DNA of 28,500 nt, taken from CAZKTO01 sp964555685. Its GTDB lineage: Bacteria > Chloroflexota > Dehalococcoidia > SHYB01. Of the stretch, positions 9,583-16,545 are shown one piece after another. Under the pieces are notes generated by a model, which was given only the letters and a program-made list of their open reading frames with translations, searched no databases and was not told the origin of the DNA. The stretch lies in assembly GCA_964555685.1 (NCBI GenBank), contig CAZKTO010000036.1, positions 1-28,500 of the forward strand, in the 5' to 3' direction. The position numbers and the translations under genes are program-made. Each line of letters starts with the position of its first letter. Positions within the stretch are counted from its first letter, which is position 1.

Positions 9583-10188
9583 ATGTTTAGCGGCATCGTC
9601 GAAGAGGTGGGCGCCGTCGCCGAGCTCCGCGCGCCCGCTGGCGGCGCCCCGGCGCGGCTGACCATCGCCGCCACGACCGTTCTCGAAGGGACGCATCCGG
9701 GCGATAGCATCGCCGTGAACGGCGCCTGCCTCACGGTGACCGGGATCGGAAAGGACCGCTTCTCCGTCGACGTCGTCCCGGAGACGCTGCGCCGCACCGC
9801 CCTGGGCGGCCTGCGCCGTAGCGACGGCGTCAACCTGGAGCGCGCTATGGCCTATGGCGCGCGCGTCGGCGGGCACCTGGTCCAGGGCCACGTGGACGGC
9901 ACCGGGCGCATCGCCGCCATCGACCCCGATGGCGAAGCCGTCCTCGTGCGCTACCAGGCGGGCCCCTCCATCCTTCGGTACGTCGTCGAGAAGGGCTTCA
10001 TCGCGGTGGATGGCGTCAGCCTGACCGTGGTGGGCTGCGGCGACGACTGGTTCACCGTCACCCTGATCCCCGTTACCCGGTCCAACACCATCCTGGGGCG
10101 CCAGCGGCCCGGCTGCCTGGTGAATCTGGAGGCCGATATCCTGGCCAAGTACGTGGAGCGGCTGCTCAAAGGGGTGGGAGGGGCCTGA
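9583..10188 (+). CDS. ribE: Riboflavin synthase alpha chain
   Basis: A 201-residue protein with the duplicated lumazine-binding barrel. The N-terminal half has MFSGIVEEVG, GDSIAVNGACLTV and the end LGGLRRSDGVNLERAM. The second half has GGHLVQGHVDGTG and EKGFIAVDGVSLTV, followed by NLEADILAKYVERLL. Both copies are full length, as in active trimeric enzymes. It converts two molecules of 6,7-dimethyl-8-ribityllumazine to riboflavin. The ribosome binding site is weak. It sits between ribD and ribBA on the same strand, and the 175-base gap after it carries a hairpin repeat and a separate -10 box. Confidence 0.95.
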   Translation: MFSGIVEEVGAVAELRAPAGGAPARLTIAATTVLEGTHPGDSIAVNGACLTVTGIGKDRFSVDVVPETLRRTALGGLRRSDGVNLERAMAYGARVGGHLVQGHVDGTGRIAAIDPDGEAVLVRYQAGPSILRYVVEKGFIAVDGVSLTVVGCGDDWFTVTLIPVTRSNTILGRQRPGCLVNLEADILAKYVERLLKGVGGA

Positions 10189-10250
10189 CGAGCGCGGCCC
10201 AGATACCCACCGGGGCGTCCGCTCACAACGCTAGCGGAAGAAGCGCCTAC

Positions 10251-10284
10251 CTGCCCTCCCCTCTCCGTGTCGGAGAGGGGCAGG
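10251..10284. repeat. Hairpin repeat between ribE and ribBA
   Basis: A perfect 10-bp stem CCCCTCTCCG/CGGAGAGGGG (10258-10267 with 10271-10280) has loop TGT. It belongs to the same family as 7632-7654 and 12737-12769. Confidence 0.8.
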
Positions 10285-10322
10285 GGGAGAGGGTAGCGCC
10301 GAGGGCTTTGGCGACTCCGATG

Positions 10323-10328
10323 TATAAT
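10323..10328 (+). promoter_or_regulatory. -10 box TATAAT upstream of ribBA
   Basis: A perfect TATAAT lies 35 bases before the ribBA ATG, with no clear -35 at normal distance. It may give ribBA-ribH an additional start. I looked for an FMN riboswitch between the hairpin and the ATG and saw none. Confidence 0.45.
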
Positions 10329-10363
10329 AGGGCGTTTCGAACGCTCGGCTGACAGGCGAGAGG

Positions 10364-11668
10364 ATGCACCAGAGGCTGCCGAAAGACCGGACCGAGGGCC
10401 AGGCGTATAGCGCGCCCTTCGCGACCATCGAGGAGGCGCTGCAAGACCTGCGCGAGGGCAAGTTCGTCGTCCTCGTCGACGACGAGGACCGCGAGAACGA
10501 GGGCGACCTGATCATGGCCGCCGAGAAGGTCACGCCCGACGCCATCAACTTCATGGCCCGCCACGGCCGAGGCCTCGTGTGCGTCGCCATGCCGGGCGAG
10601 CGCCTGGACGAGCTGCGCATCCCCATGATGGTCCAGGACTTCGATAACACCTCCCGCCTGGGGACTGCCTTCACGGTCACCGTCGAGGCCAAGCGCGACA
10701 CCACCACCGGCATCTCCGCCCACGACCGCGCCTCCACCGTCTTGGCTCTTATCGATCCAGCCACCAGGCCCAGCGACCTGCTCCGGCCGGGCCATATGTT
10801 CCCCTTGCGCGCCCGCGACGGCGGCGTGCTGGTGCGCGCCGGCCAAACGGAGGGCATGGTCGATCTCGCCCGGCTGGCCGGCCTATACCCTGCCGGCGTC
10901 ATCTGTGAGATCATGAGCGAGGACGGCACCATGGCCCGCCTGCCGGAGCTCCAGCGCTTCGCCCAGGAGCACGGCATCCGCATCACCAGCGTCGCCCAGA
11001 TCATCGAGTACCGGCGCAAGCACGAGAAGCTCATCCAGCGCGTCGCCGAGACCAACCTGCCCACCAAGTTCGGCCGCTTCCGGGCCTATGCCTACACCAG
11101 CGTCGTTGACCCCGGCCAGCACATCGCCCTCGTCCGGGGCGACGTGGGTACGGGCGGGCCGGTCCTGGTCCGCGTCCACAGCGAATGCCTCACGGGAGAC
11201 GTCTTCGGCAGTCTGCGCTGCGACTGCGGCGACCAGGCGCAGATGGCCCTGCGCGCCATCGATCGGGCGGGCCGCGGTGTCTTCGTCTACATCCGGCAGG
11301 AGGGGCGCGGCCTGGGCCTCCACAACAAGATGAAGGCCTACTCCCTCCAGGACAACGGCATGGACACCGTGGAGGCCAACCTGGCCTTGGGCTTCCCCGC
11401 CGACCTCCGCGAGTACGGCATCGGCGCCCAGATCCTCGTCGATCTCGGCGTCGGCGATATGCGCCTCATGACCAACAACCCCCGGAAGATCGTCGGCCTC
11501 GAGGGCTACGGGCTGCGCGTCGTCGAGCGGGTTCCCATCATCGCCCCCCCGAACCCGGACAACATCCGCTACCTGGAGACGAAGCGCGACAAGCTGGGGC
11601 ACATCATGCCCGGCGTCGCCCCCCTCGCCGAGTGGAACGTCGACCAGGATGACGCCGAGGACGACTAG
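10364..11668 (+). CDS. ribBA: Bifunctional 3,4-dihydroxy-2-butanone-4-phosphate synthase/GTP cyclohydrolase II
   Basis: A 434-residue fusion. The RibB domain (about residues 20-220) has DDEDRENEGDLI (from Asp39), HGRGLVCVAM, TTTGISAHDRA and GHMFPLRARDGGVL. The RibA domain (about 225-425) has the zinc cysteines Cys275, Cys286 and Cys288 in HSECLTGD and LRCDCG, then RQEGRGLGL, DTVEAN and the late MTNNPRK. The two halves supply both riboflavin precursors, from ribulose 5-phosphate and from GTP. In the RibB half the usual GHTEA motif, whose His binds the metal in E. coli RibB, reads GQTEG (Gln161). Related RibBA proteins may share this, so loss of activity is not assumed. The last 20 bases overlap ribH. 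Confidence 0.95.
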   Translation: MHQRLPKDRTEGQAYSAPFATIEEALQDLREGKFVVLVDDEDRENEGDLIMAAEKVTPDAINFMARHGRGLVCVAMPGERLDELRIPMMVQDFDNTSRLGTAFTVTVEAKRDTTTGISAHDRASTVLALIDPATRPSDLLRPGHMFPLRARDGGVLVRAGQTEGMVDLARLAGLYPAGVICEIMSEDGTMARLPELQRFAQEHGIRITSVAQIIEYRRKHEKLIQRVAETNLPTKFGRFRAYAYTSVVDPGQHIALVRGDVGTGGPVLVRVHSECLTGDVFGSLRCDCGDQAQMALRAIDRAGRGVFVYIRQEGRGLGLHNKMKAYSLQDNGMDTVEANLALGFPADLREYGIGAQILVDLGVGDMRLMTNNPRKIVGLEGYGLRVVERVPIIAPPNPDNIRYLETKRDKLGHIMPGVAPLAEWNVDQDDAEDD

Positions 11669-12137
11669 TCCGCAGCCGTCCAGCGGCCCCTCCGGCCAGG
11701 GCCTGCGCATCGCCATCGTCGCCGCCCGGTTCAACCAGGTCGTCACCGAGAAGCTCCTGGACGGCGCTCGCCAGGCCCTCGCCAAGCACGGCGTCGCCGA
11801 CGGCGACATCCACGTCGTCTGGGTGCCCGGCGCCTTCGAGCTGCCCCTGGCCGCCAAGCGCCTGGCCCAGACGGGGCGCTACGCCGCTATCGTCTGCCTT
11901 GGGGCCGTCGTCCGGGGCGAGACGCCCCACTTCGAATACATCTCGGCCGGCGCGGTCCAGGGCGTCGCCCAAGCCCAGCTCGAGACGGGCGTGCCCATGG
12001 CCCTGGGCGTGCTCACGACCAACGATATGACCCAGGCCCTGGACCGCGCCGGCGGCGCCGTGGGCAACAAGGGCTACGAGGCCGCCGTGACCGCCCTCGA
12101 GATGGCCAGCCTCCTGCGCGAGATCGGCGGCCCGTAG
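11649..12137 (+). CDS. ribH: 6,7-dimethyl-8-ribityllumazine synthase
   Basis: A 162-residue protein of normal length. The substrate-binding motifs are all present: VAARFN near residue 27, VPGAFELP, LGAVVRGETPHFEY with the catalytic His, GVLTTND and NKGYEAA. It joins the two riboflavin precursors and forms large shell-like assemblies in this family. The ATG lies 20 bases before the ribBA stop in another frame, which suggests translational coupling. The first 18 residues (Thr/Pro/Ser-rich) are an extension and a later start cannot be ruled out. The stop overlaps the ribosome binding site of the next gene. Confidence 0.95.
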   Translation: MTPRTTSPQPSSGPSGQGLRIAIVAARFNQVVTEKLLDGARQALAKHGVADGDIHVVWVPGAFELPLAAKRLAQTGRYAAIVCLGAVVRGETPHFEYISAGAVQGVAQAQLETGVPMALGVLTTNDMTQALDRAGGAVGNKGYEAAVTALEMASLLREIGGP

Positions 12138-12148
12138 GAGGCGAGACC

Positions 12149-12634
12149 ATGGCCGGCTACTCCAAACGCTCGCTGGTGGACAAGCTGGGCATCAAGTCCG
12201 GCCACCGCGTGAGCATCCAGAACGCACCCGCGGGCTACGACCGGACGCTGGGCCCGCTCCCCGCCGGCGCCGTTCCCGTGGACGCCCTGCGCGGCCCCCT
12301 GGACTTCATCCAGGTCTTCGCCACGCGGCGGGCGGAGCTGGACGAGGCCTCCCCGAAGCTCAAGGGGGCTCTCGCCGAGGCGGGCATGCTCTGGGTCTCC
12401 TGGCCCAAGGGCGCGTCGAAAGTGCCAACCGACCCTTCGGCAAGACCCCCACGCTCCGCTCAGGGCTTCGACTCAGAGCTTGCCCCGAGCCATCCGAGGG
12501 GGCAGGCTCTGAACGAGAACGTCGTGCGGGAGATCGCGCTACGCCACGGCCTGGTCGACGTCAAGGTCTGCGCCGTGGACGAGGTCTGGTCCGGCCTCAA
12601 GCTCGTTCGGCGCCTCAAGGACCGGAGGACGTAG
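12149..12634 (+). CDS. DUF3052-type protein with a 25-residue repeat-derived insertion
   Basis: A 161-residue protein starting MAGYSKRSLVDKLGIKSG, with AGGAGG at 12136-12141 giving the start. The N-terminal KLGIKxGxRV segment, MLWVSWPKGASKVPTD and NENVVREIALRHGLVDVKVCAVDEVWSGLKLVRR match the small cytoplasmic DUF3052 family, whose function is unknown. Residues 96-120 (PSARPPRSAQ...PRGQA) are not family-like: they are the translation of a dispersed repeat. Removing exactly these 75 bases joins KVPTD to LNENVV, as in relatives. The frame is kept, so the protein may still be made. It follows ribH by 11 bases and may be the last gene of that operon. Confidence 0.82.
   Translation: MAGYSKRSLVDKLGIKSGHRVSIQNAPAGYDRTLGPLPAGAVPVDALRGPLDFIQVFATRRAELDEASPKLKGALAEAGMLWVSWPKGASKVPTDPSARPPRSAQGFDSELAPSHPRGQALNENVVREIALRHGLVDVKVCAVDEVWSGLKLVRRLKDRRT
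12433..12509 (-). repeat. GAGCCTGCCC...GCCGAAGGG repeat inserted inside the DUF3052 gene
   Basis: Read on the minus strand, the 77-base element starts GAGCCTGCCC and ends GCCGAAGGG, the same ends as the short copy at 26723-26749. Its inside contains CTCGGGGCAAGCTCT, which also occurs in the tail of pabB near 7536-7550. Arms CTTGCC and GGCAAG inside it are inverted. Confidence 0.72.
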
Positions 12635-12648
12635 GGGCGCAGCCGGGT

Positions 12649-12666
12649 ACCCCGACAGGCCGGGGT
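12649..12666. repeat. Palindrome ACCCCG-acaggc-CGGGGT
   Basis: A 6-bp perfect outer stem. It is a member of the CCCCGAC...GTCGGGG family with one changed base in the inner arm, and follows the DUF3052 gene. Confidence 0.65.
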
Positions 12667-12685
12667 GCGGTTAGTTCCAAGGAAC

Positions 12686-12838
12686 GCCCCTTCCCTGCAG
12701 GAAGGGGCTGGGGGTTAGGGCAGAAGCCCTCTCCCTCCGGCTCCCTCTCCGGCACGGAGAGGGAGCCGGTCCCCCTTCCAGCGCGGCAAGGGCCCTTCCC
12801 GGTTCCCCTTCCCTTTAGGGAAGGGGTCAGGGGTTAGG
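12686..12838. repeat. Cluster of hairpin repeats between convergent genes
   Basis: Three perfect stem-loops: GCCCCTTCC/GGAAGGGGC (12686-12708, with the GGGGTTAGGG tail), CCGGCTCCCTCTCCG-gca-CGGAGAGGGAGCCGG (12737-12769, 15-bp stem), and CCCCTTCCC-ttta-GGGAAGGGG (12805-12826, with GGGGTTAGG tail). The last one runs into the 3' end of the dehydrogenase gene on the minus strand and supplies its final codons. Together they could stop transcription from both sides, but no T-runs are present. Confidence 0.8.
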
Positions 12839-13720
12839 TCGCACCTCGACCCCCGCCAGGCGCTCCAGCGGCTGCACCAGCGCCGCCATGTCCCGCGCGC
12901 CCAGCCCCAGCGCCGACGCCTCGGCGAAGAGCTGCTTGGCCACGGCCCCCATGAGCGTCCGGACGGACGTCTCATCCGAAAGCTCTAGGATCAGCCGCAG
13001 GTCTTTCTGGATCAGGTCCACCGGCGTCCCAGGATCGAACCGCCGCTCGAGGAACATGGGCCCGTGCCGGTTCAGCATGGCGCTGGCGCCGTAGCTCGTG
13101 CCCAGCACCTCCAGCGCGACCTTGGGATCGGCGCCGGCCTTCGTGGCCAGCGTCATCGCCTCCGCCGCGGCCGCGGTGTGGATGGCCACGAGGAGCTGGT
13201 TCGCCAGCTTGATGATGGAGCCGCAGCCGGGGCCCCCCACGTGGTGAATGTTCCTGCCCATCGCCCGGAAGACCGGCAGGGCCCGCTCGAACGTCTCGCG
13301 GTCGCCGCCCGCCATGATGGTAAGCGTGGCCGCCTGGGCTCCGGCGGGTCCGCCGCTGACCGGCGCGTCCAGGAAGCCCGCCCCCTTCGCCCTCGCGGCT
13401 TCGTACAGGGCGCGGCTCGTCCTGGGGCCGACGGTGCTGTGGTCAACCAGCGCCTGACCGGCGCGGACTCCGTCCATGAGGCCGTCCGGCCCCAGGTAGA
13501 CCTGCTCGACGGCGGGCACGTCCGGCAGGCACGTGAGGACGATGTCGCTGCGCCGGGCCACCTCGGCGGGCGAGCCGGCGGGCGCGGCCCCCTCGCCGGC
13601 GAGGGCATCGACGGGGCCTCGGCTCCGGTTGTGGACGGTGACGGGGAAGCCGGCCTTGAGCAGGTGCTGGGCCATGGGGCGGCCCATCTTGCCCAGGCCG
13701 ATGAATCCGGCGCGGAGCAT
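12827..13720 (-). CDS. NAD(P)-dependent beta-hydroxyacid dehydrogenase (3-hydroxyisobutyrate dehydrogenase family)
   Basis: A 297-residue protein. The N-terminal Rossmann motif is FIGLGKMGRPMA (GxGxxG at 8-13), followed by the substrate motif DAPVSGGPAGAQ (118 on) and the catalytic Lys171 in IIKLANQLL. The C-terminal helical domain ends AALVQPLERLAG. The family oxidises 3-hydroxyisobutyrate, tartronate semialdehyde, 6-phosphogluconate-like acids or reduces succinic semialdehyde; the substrate cannot be fixed. AGGAGG sits seven bases before the ATG on the minus strand. The last five residues (VRPNP) and the stop come from the tail of a GGGGTTAGG hairpin repeat. Confidence 0.92.
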   Translation of the reverse strand: MLRAGFIGLGKMGRPMAQHLLKAGFPVTVHNRSRGPVDALAGEGAAPAGSPAEVARRSDIVLTCLPDVPAVEQVYLGPDGLMDGVRAGQALVDHSTVGPRTSRALYEAARAKGAGFLDAPVSGGPAGAQAATLTIMAGGDRETFERALPVFRAMGRNIHHVGGPGCGSIIKLANQLLVAIHTAAAAEAMTLATKAGADPKVALEVLGTSYGASAMLNRHGPMFLERRFDPGTPVDLIQKDLRLILELSDETSVRTLMGAVAKQLFAEASALGLGARDMAALVQPLERLAGVEVRPNP

Positions 13721-13746
13721 GGCGCCTCCTGGTGCGGAGTCCGACG

Positions 13747-13752
13747 ATTATA
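13747..13752 (-). promoter_or_regulatory. -10 box TATAAT for the beta-hydroxyacid dehydrogenase
   Basis: A perfect TATAAT on the minus strand would start a transcript near 13740, leaving a 20-base leader that holds the AGGAGG site. No good -35 is visible; the region overlaps a dispersed repeat. Confidence 0.55.
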
Positions 13753-13772
13753 GCACCGCTGCTCCTGGCCAA

Positions 13773-13801
13773 GATCTGTGCAATCTGCGGAATCTGCGGA
13801 T
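13773..13801 (+). repeat. ATCTGTGCAATCTGCGG dispersed repeat
   Basis: Three near-copies of an AATCTG(T/C)G(C/G) unit in tandem, ending in CTGCGGAT. The same family occurs at 5961-5990 and 19930-19985. Confidence 0.65.
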
Positions 13802-13810
13802 CTCTTCCCG

Positions 13811-13839
13811 TTGCCCTCCGCTCGCGCCTGCCCCATAAT
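13811..13839 (+). promoter_or_regulatory. Sigma-70-type promoter for the Ldh2-family gene
   Basis: TTGCCC (13811-13816) and CATAAT (13834-13839) are 17 bases apart. The start would lie near 13846, 29 bases before the ATG at 13875. Confidence 0.5.
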
Positions 13840-13874
13840 GGCCCGAGCTTCCATCGCCCGCGAGGGAGCCTCCC

Positions 13875-15011
13875 ATGCCCAGCGACTCCAACCTCCGCCA
13901 GCGCACCTACGGCCAGTGGTGGGACTCCACCGAGGAGTTCGCCCAGGTCCGCATCGACGCCGTCCGCCGCGTCGCCCTCGCCGCCCTCGAGCAGGCCGGC
14001 GCCACGCCCAACGACGCCGCCTTTATCCTGGACGTGAGCCTCGACAAGGCGGTCCAGGGCGACCACGCCCGCGGCCTGGGCCGCCTCCCGGCGATGGTGC
14101 GCTCGGCCAAGCGCGGCGATCTGGATCTGCGCCCCGCGATCCAGGTCCTGCGCGAGACGCCTGGCACGGCGCTCATCGATGGCGGGCCCAAGGCCTCGGG
14201 CCTCCTCGTCTGCCGCCGGGGCATGGACCTGGCCATTGGGAAGGCCCGAACGAACGGCATCGGCTGGGTCAGCGCCCGGGCGACCGGAGGCATCCTCACC
14301 CCACACGCCGTTCAAGCCGTCGAGGCGGGCATGGTGGGCATGGTCATGGTCACGAGCTTCCCCATGGTGGCGCCCACGGGCGGCTACCAGCCGCTGCTGG
14401 GCAACGGGCCCATCGCCTTCGGCATCCCGGCGGGCAAGCGCGATCCGGTGATCCTGGACATGTCCATGACGACGAGCTCGGCCAGCGGCGTCTTCCAGGC
14501 CGCGCGCCAGGGCCAGCGCGTCCCCGAGGGCTGCCTCCTGGACGAGCGCGGCAACCCGACGACGGACGCCCGCGAGTTCCCGACGCCAGAGGCCCTGCGC
14601 ACGGGCGGCATGGCGGCCCGCGGCAGCCTGACGCCCCTGGGCAACAGCCACAAGGCCTACGCCATGATCTTCGTCACTAGCCTGCTCTCGACGGTGCTGG
14701 CGGAGGCAGGCCAGCCGTGGGAGCTGGTGAGGGGGCAGGCGGGCCGCAGCCGCGACGGCACGCTGCTCATGGCGCTGAACCCCTCGCCGCTGGTGCCGCT
14801 GGACCGGTTCAAGCGGCGCGTGGACGAGTTCATTGACGGGGTGAAGGCGGCGCCGCGCCGGCCCGGCGTCCAGGAGATCCTCTACCCTGGCGAGGGCTCC
14901 CAGCGCCTGAAGCGGCAGCGTAAAGCGACTGGCGTCATCGCCATTCCCGCCAGCCACTACCACGGCCTCGTCGAGCTGGCCAAGGAGATTGGGATGCCGG
15001 GGGCGCTGTAG
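13875..15011 (+). CDS. Ldh2/malate-lactate dehydrogenase family protein with altered active site
   Basis: A 378-residue protein of the NAD(P)H-dependent Ldh2 family (malate, L-lactate, ureidoglycolate, sulfolactate dehydrogenases). Clear family parts are GDHARGLGRLP (the usual SHG region), LLGNGPIAFGIPAG, VILDMSMTTSSASGV, VPEGCLLDERGNPTTD and PLGNSHKAYAMIF. The family's RxSxHxG segment, which holds a conserved His thought to act in catalysis, reads SARATGGILTPHA here: it is shorter and has no His at that place. The C-terminal half is also less typical. It may use a different substrate or have lost the classical reaction. It is divergent from the beta-hydroxyacid dehydrogenase and has its own promoter. 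Confidence 0.82.
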   Translation: MPSDSNLRQRTYGQWWDSTEEFAQVRIDAVRRVALAALEQAGATPNDAAFILDVSLDKAVQGDHARGLGRLPAMVRSAKRGDLDLRPAIQVLRETPGTALIDGGPKASGLLVCRRGMDLAIGKARTNGIGWVSARATGGILTPHAVQAVEAGMVGMVMVTSFPMVAPTGGYQPLLGNGPIAFGIPAGKRDPVILDMSMTTSSASGVFQAARQGQRVPEGCLLDERGNPTTDAREFPTPEALRTGGMAARGSLTPLGNSHKAYAMIFVTSLLSTVLAEAGQPWELVRGQAGRSRDGTLLMALNPSPLVPLDRFKRRVDEFIDGVKAAPRRPGVQEILYPGEGSQRLKRQRKATGVIAIPASHYHGLVELAKEIGMPGAL

Positions 15012-15391
15012 GGCGCACAGCAGGCGGTTACGACCATTGCAGCCGGCGTCGGCCAGGGCCGGAAAGACGTAGGAGCGCACCGCACCCAACCCTCGATGTG
15101 GGTACCCGGCAGGTACCCGGCTTCGCTCCTCCTGCATAGATTGCAGGCCGATGGCCCCGCAACTCTACCAGATTGCCGCGCCCGCCTGCGGCGGGCTCGC
15201 AATGACGAGGCGGCAGCCGTGCCCTCTGGTGGCTTGAAAGCATTAACTTGACTGAGTACTTGGTTGTGTGGACTGAGATCGTTTGTACGGGTTGCCCAGT
15301 TGACAGGCTCCAGGGTTGTCTCCCCGCTCAACTCCTTTGAGTCTTCGGGTCGTTGTGGTCTTCCCGCCCCGTGGGGGAGAGGTCCGCGCCT
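15012..15391. other. Intergenic region, 380 bases, no gene seen
   Basis: The gap between two convergent genes holds the repeat at 15170-15205, a tandem GGTACCCGGCAGGTACCCGG near 15100, and inverted arms AGGAGCG/CGCTCCT around it. An ACTGAGTACT motif near 15250 recurs upstream of lspA. I see no coding frame or RNA gene. Confidence 0.6.
15170..15205 (-). repeat. GTCATTGCGAG...CGGCAATCT dispersed repeat
   Basis: Reverse-oriented relative of 5807-5840. The centre forms a perfect hairpin GCCCGCC-tgc-GGCGGGC. Confidence 0.72.
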
Positions 15392-16141
15392 CTACCCGAT
15401 CATGTAGTTGCCGCCGTTGATGTTGAGGATGGCCCCGCTGATCCCCGAGGCGGCGTCCGAGCACAGGAACACAATCCCCTCGGCGATCTCCTCGGGCTCC
15501 AGCCATCGCCCCGGCACCAGCGTCTTGGCGACGACCTCCATCTGCTCCCTGCCCATGTTGGCCACGGCCCCTTCGGTGGCCGTGTGCCCCGGCGCGACGA
15601 CGTTGACGCGAATCCCATTGCGCGCCCCCTCCAGCGCCATGACGCGGCTCATGGCCACGAGCCCGCCCTTGGCCGCCGAGTAGGCCGCGTGGCCCTCGAT
15701 GGCGCGGAAGGCCGCCCCCGAGGCCACGTTCACGATGGCGCCGCCGCCCTGCGTTGTCATCACCCGCATCGCCTCCTGGCAGGTGAAGAAGACGCCGCGC
15801 AGATCGATGTTCATGATCTGGTCCCAGTGCTCCTCGGTCACGTCGGCGACCTTGGAGCGCGGGAAGATGGCGGCCACGTTCGCCACGGCGTCGATCCGGC
15901 CGAAGTGCCCCTTGACCCGCTGGACCATCGCCCGCACCTCGCCGACGCTGGCGATGTCCGTCTGGCAGACGAGCGCTCGGGCGCCCAGGTCCTCCACGGT
16001 CCGCGCGGTCTTCTTGGCGCCCTCGCCGTTGATATCGACCAGGGCGACGTTCGCCCCCTGCTTGCCGAACGCGACGGCCGTGGCCCTGCCCATGCCGCTG
16101 GCCGCGCCCGTCACAATGGCCGTCTTCCCTTTCATGGTCAT
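15392..16141 (-). CDS. Short-chain dehydrogenase/reductase (FabG-like)
   Basis: A 249-residue classical SDR. Visible motifs are TGAASGMG (11-18, cofactor loop), Asp37 after the second strand (suggesting NAD(H)), NVAA (for NNAG), Asn111, Ser141, Tyr154 and Lys158 of the catalytic set, and the end NINGGNYMIG. The start MTMKGKTAIV is chosen because GGAGG lies eight bases upstream on the minus strand; the frame is open ten codons further. It probably oxidises or reduces a hydroxy/keto acyl or polyol substrate; the family is too broad to say which. A strong promoter lies upstream and faces away from the CoA-transferase gene. Confidence 0.93.
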   Translation of the reverse strand: MTMKGKTAIVTGAASGMGRATAVAFGKQGANVALVDINGEGAKKTARTVEDLGARALVCQTDIASVGEVRAMVQRVKGHFGRIDAVANVAAIFPRSKVADVTEEHWDQIMNIDLRGVFFTCQEAMRVMTTQGGGAIVNVASGAAFRAIEGHAAYSAAKGGLVAMSRVMALEGARNGIRVNVVAPGHTATEGAVANMGREQMEVVAKTLVPGRWLEPEEIAEGIVFLCSDAASGISGAILNINGGNYMIG

Positions 16142-16212
16142 GAGGCGCACCTCCCTGGCTCGCCGGCTCATTGCTCCCTTGTATGCCGGGCCGGTCCCGT
16201 CGGAGCGCGCCC

Positions 16213-16241
16213 ATTACAGCACGGCCCTCCCGCCCGGTCAA
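16213..16241 (-). promoter_or_regulatory. Sigma-70-type promoter for the SDR gene (minus strand)
   Basis: On the minus strand TTGACC (16241-16236) and TGTAAT (16218-16213) are exactly 17 bases apart. The leader before the ATG would be about 65 bases. Confidence 0.6.
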
Positions 16242-16288
16242 CAGCCTGCGGGAGGCCGAGGCTCGTGAGCCAGGGCCTTTCGGCTGTG

Positions 16289-16455
16289 CTGGGAACACCT
16301 TTCTGTCAAGAGAGGTGTTCCCAGACCCTCCCAAAGAACCTTAGGCGTGGAGTAGCGGGGGGGCGGGCCCTGGAGGCCCGCCCCCCCGCTACTCCACCTC
16401 TAAAGTTTTCTGGAAGGGGCCTGGGGAAAGCCTCTTTGTCAAAAGAGGTTTCCCC
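16289..16455. mobile_element. 167-base inverted-repeat element (MITE-like or composite palindrome)
   Basis: Two 81-base arms lie around a 5-base centre (16370-16374). The inner 23 bases of each arm pair perfectly (16347-16369 with 16375-16397), and by my ungapped count 56 of 81 positions pair overall. Each arm ends in its own hairpin: 12-bp stem 16289-16300/16313-16324 and 14-bp stem 16423-16455 with one bulged base. The two end hairpins resemble each other (both contain TGTCAA and AGAGG before TTCCC). There is no open reading frame of its own. It lies between two divergent promoters. Whether it moves, or acts in transcription or RNA stability, is unknown. Confidence 0.75.
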
Positions 16456-16491
16456 AAGACAACTGAAACACTCTGCTCGTGAGCCCGCGCC

Positions 16492-16520
16492 TTGACGGGC
16501 CTGGCGCACGCCTCTAGAGT
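16492..16520 (+). promoter_or_regulatory. Sigma-70-type promoter for the CoA-transferase gene
   Basis: TTGACG (16492-16497) and TAGAGT (16515-16520) are separated by 17 bases. The start would fall near 16527, 19 bases before the ATG. Confidence 0.6.
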
Positions 16521-16545
16521 GTTCCCGTCCCTCGTGAGGCAGCCC

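Noticed and set aside
10189..10363. FMN riboswitch upstream of ribBA
   Set aside because: The conserved RFN sequence blocks are not seen here or before ribD/ribE; only a hairpin repeat and a -10 box are present.
12635..12840. CRISPR array
   Set aside because: The repeated units are different hairpin types without equal spacing or unique spacers, and no cas genes are near.
15012..15391. tRNA or small RNA in the gap after the Ldh2-family gene
   Set aside because: No cloverleaf or T-loop sequence (GGTTCGAATCC-like) could be found; the visible structure belongs to dispersed repeats.
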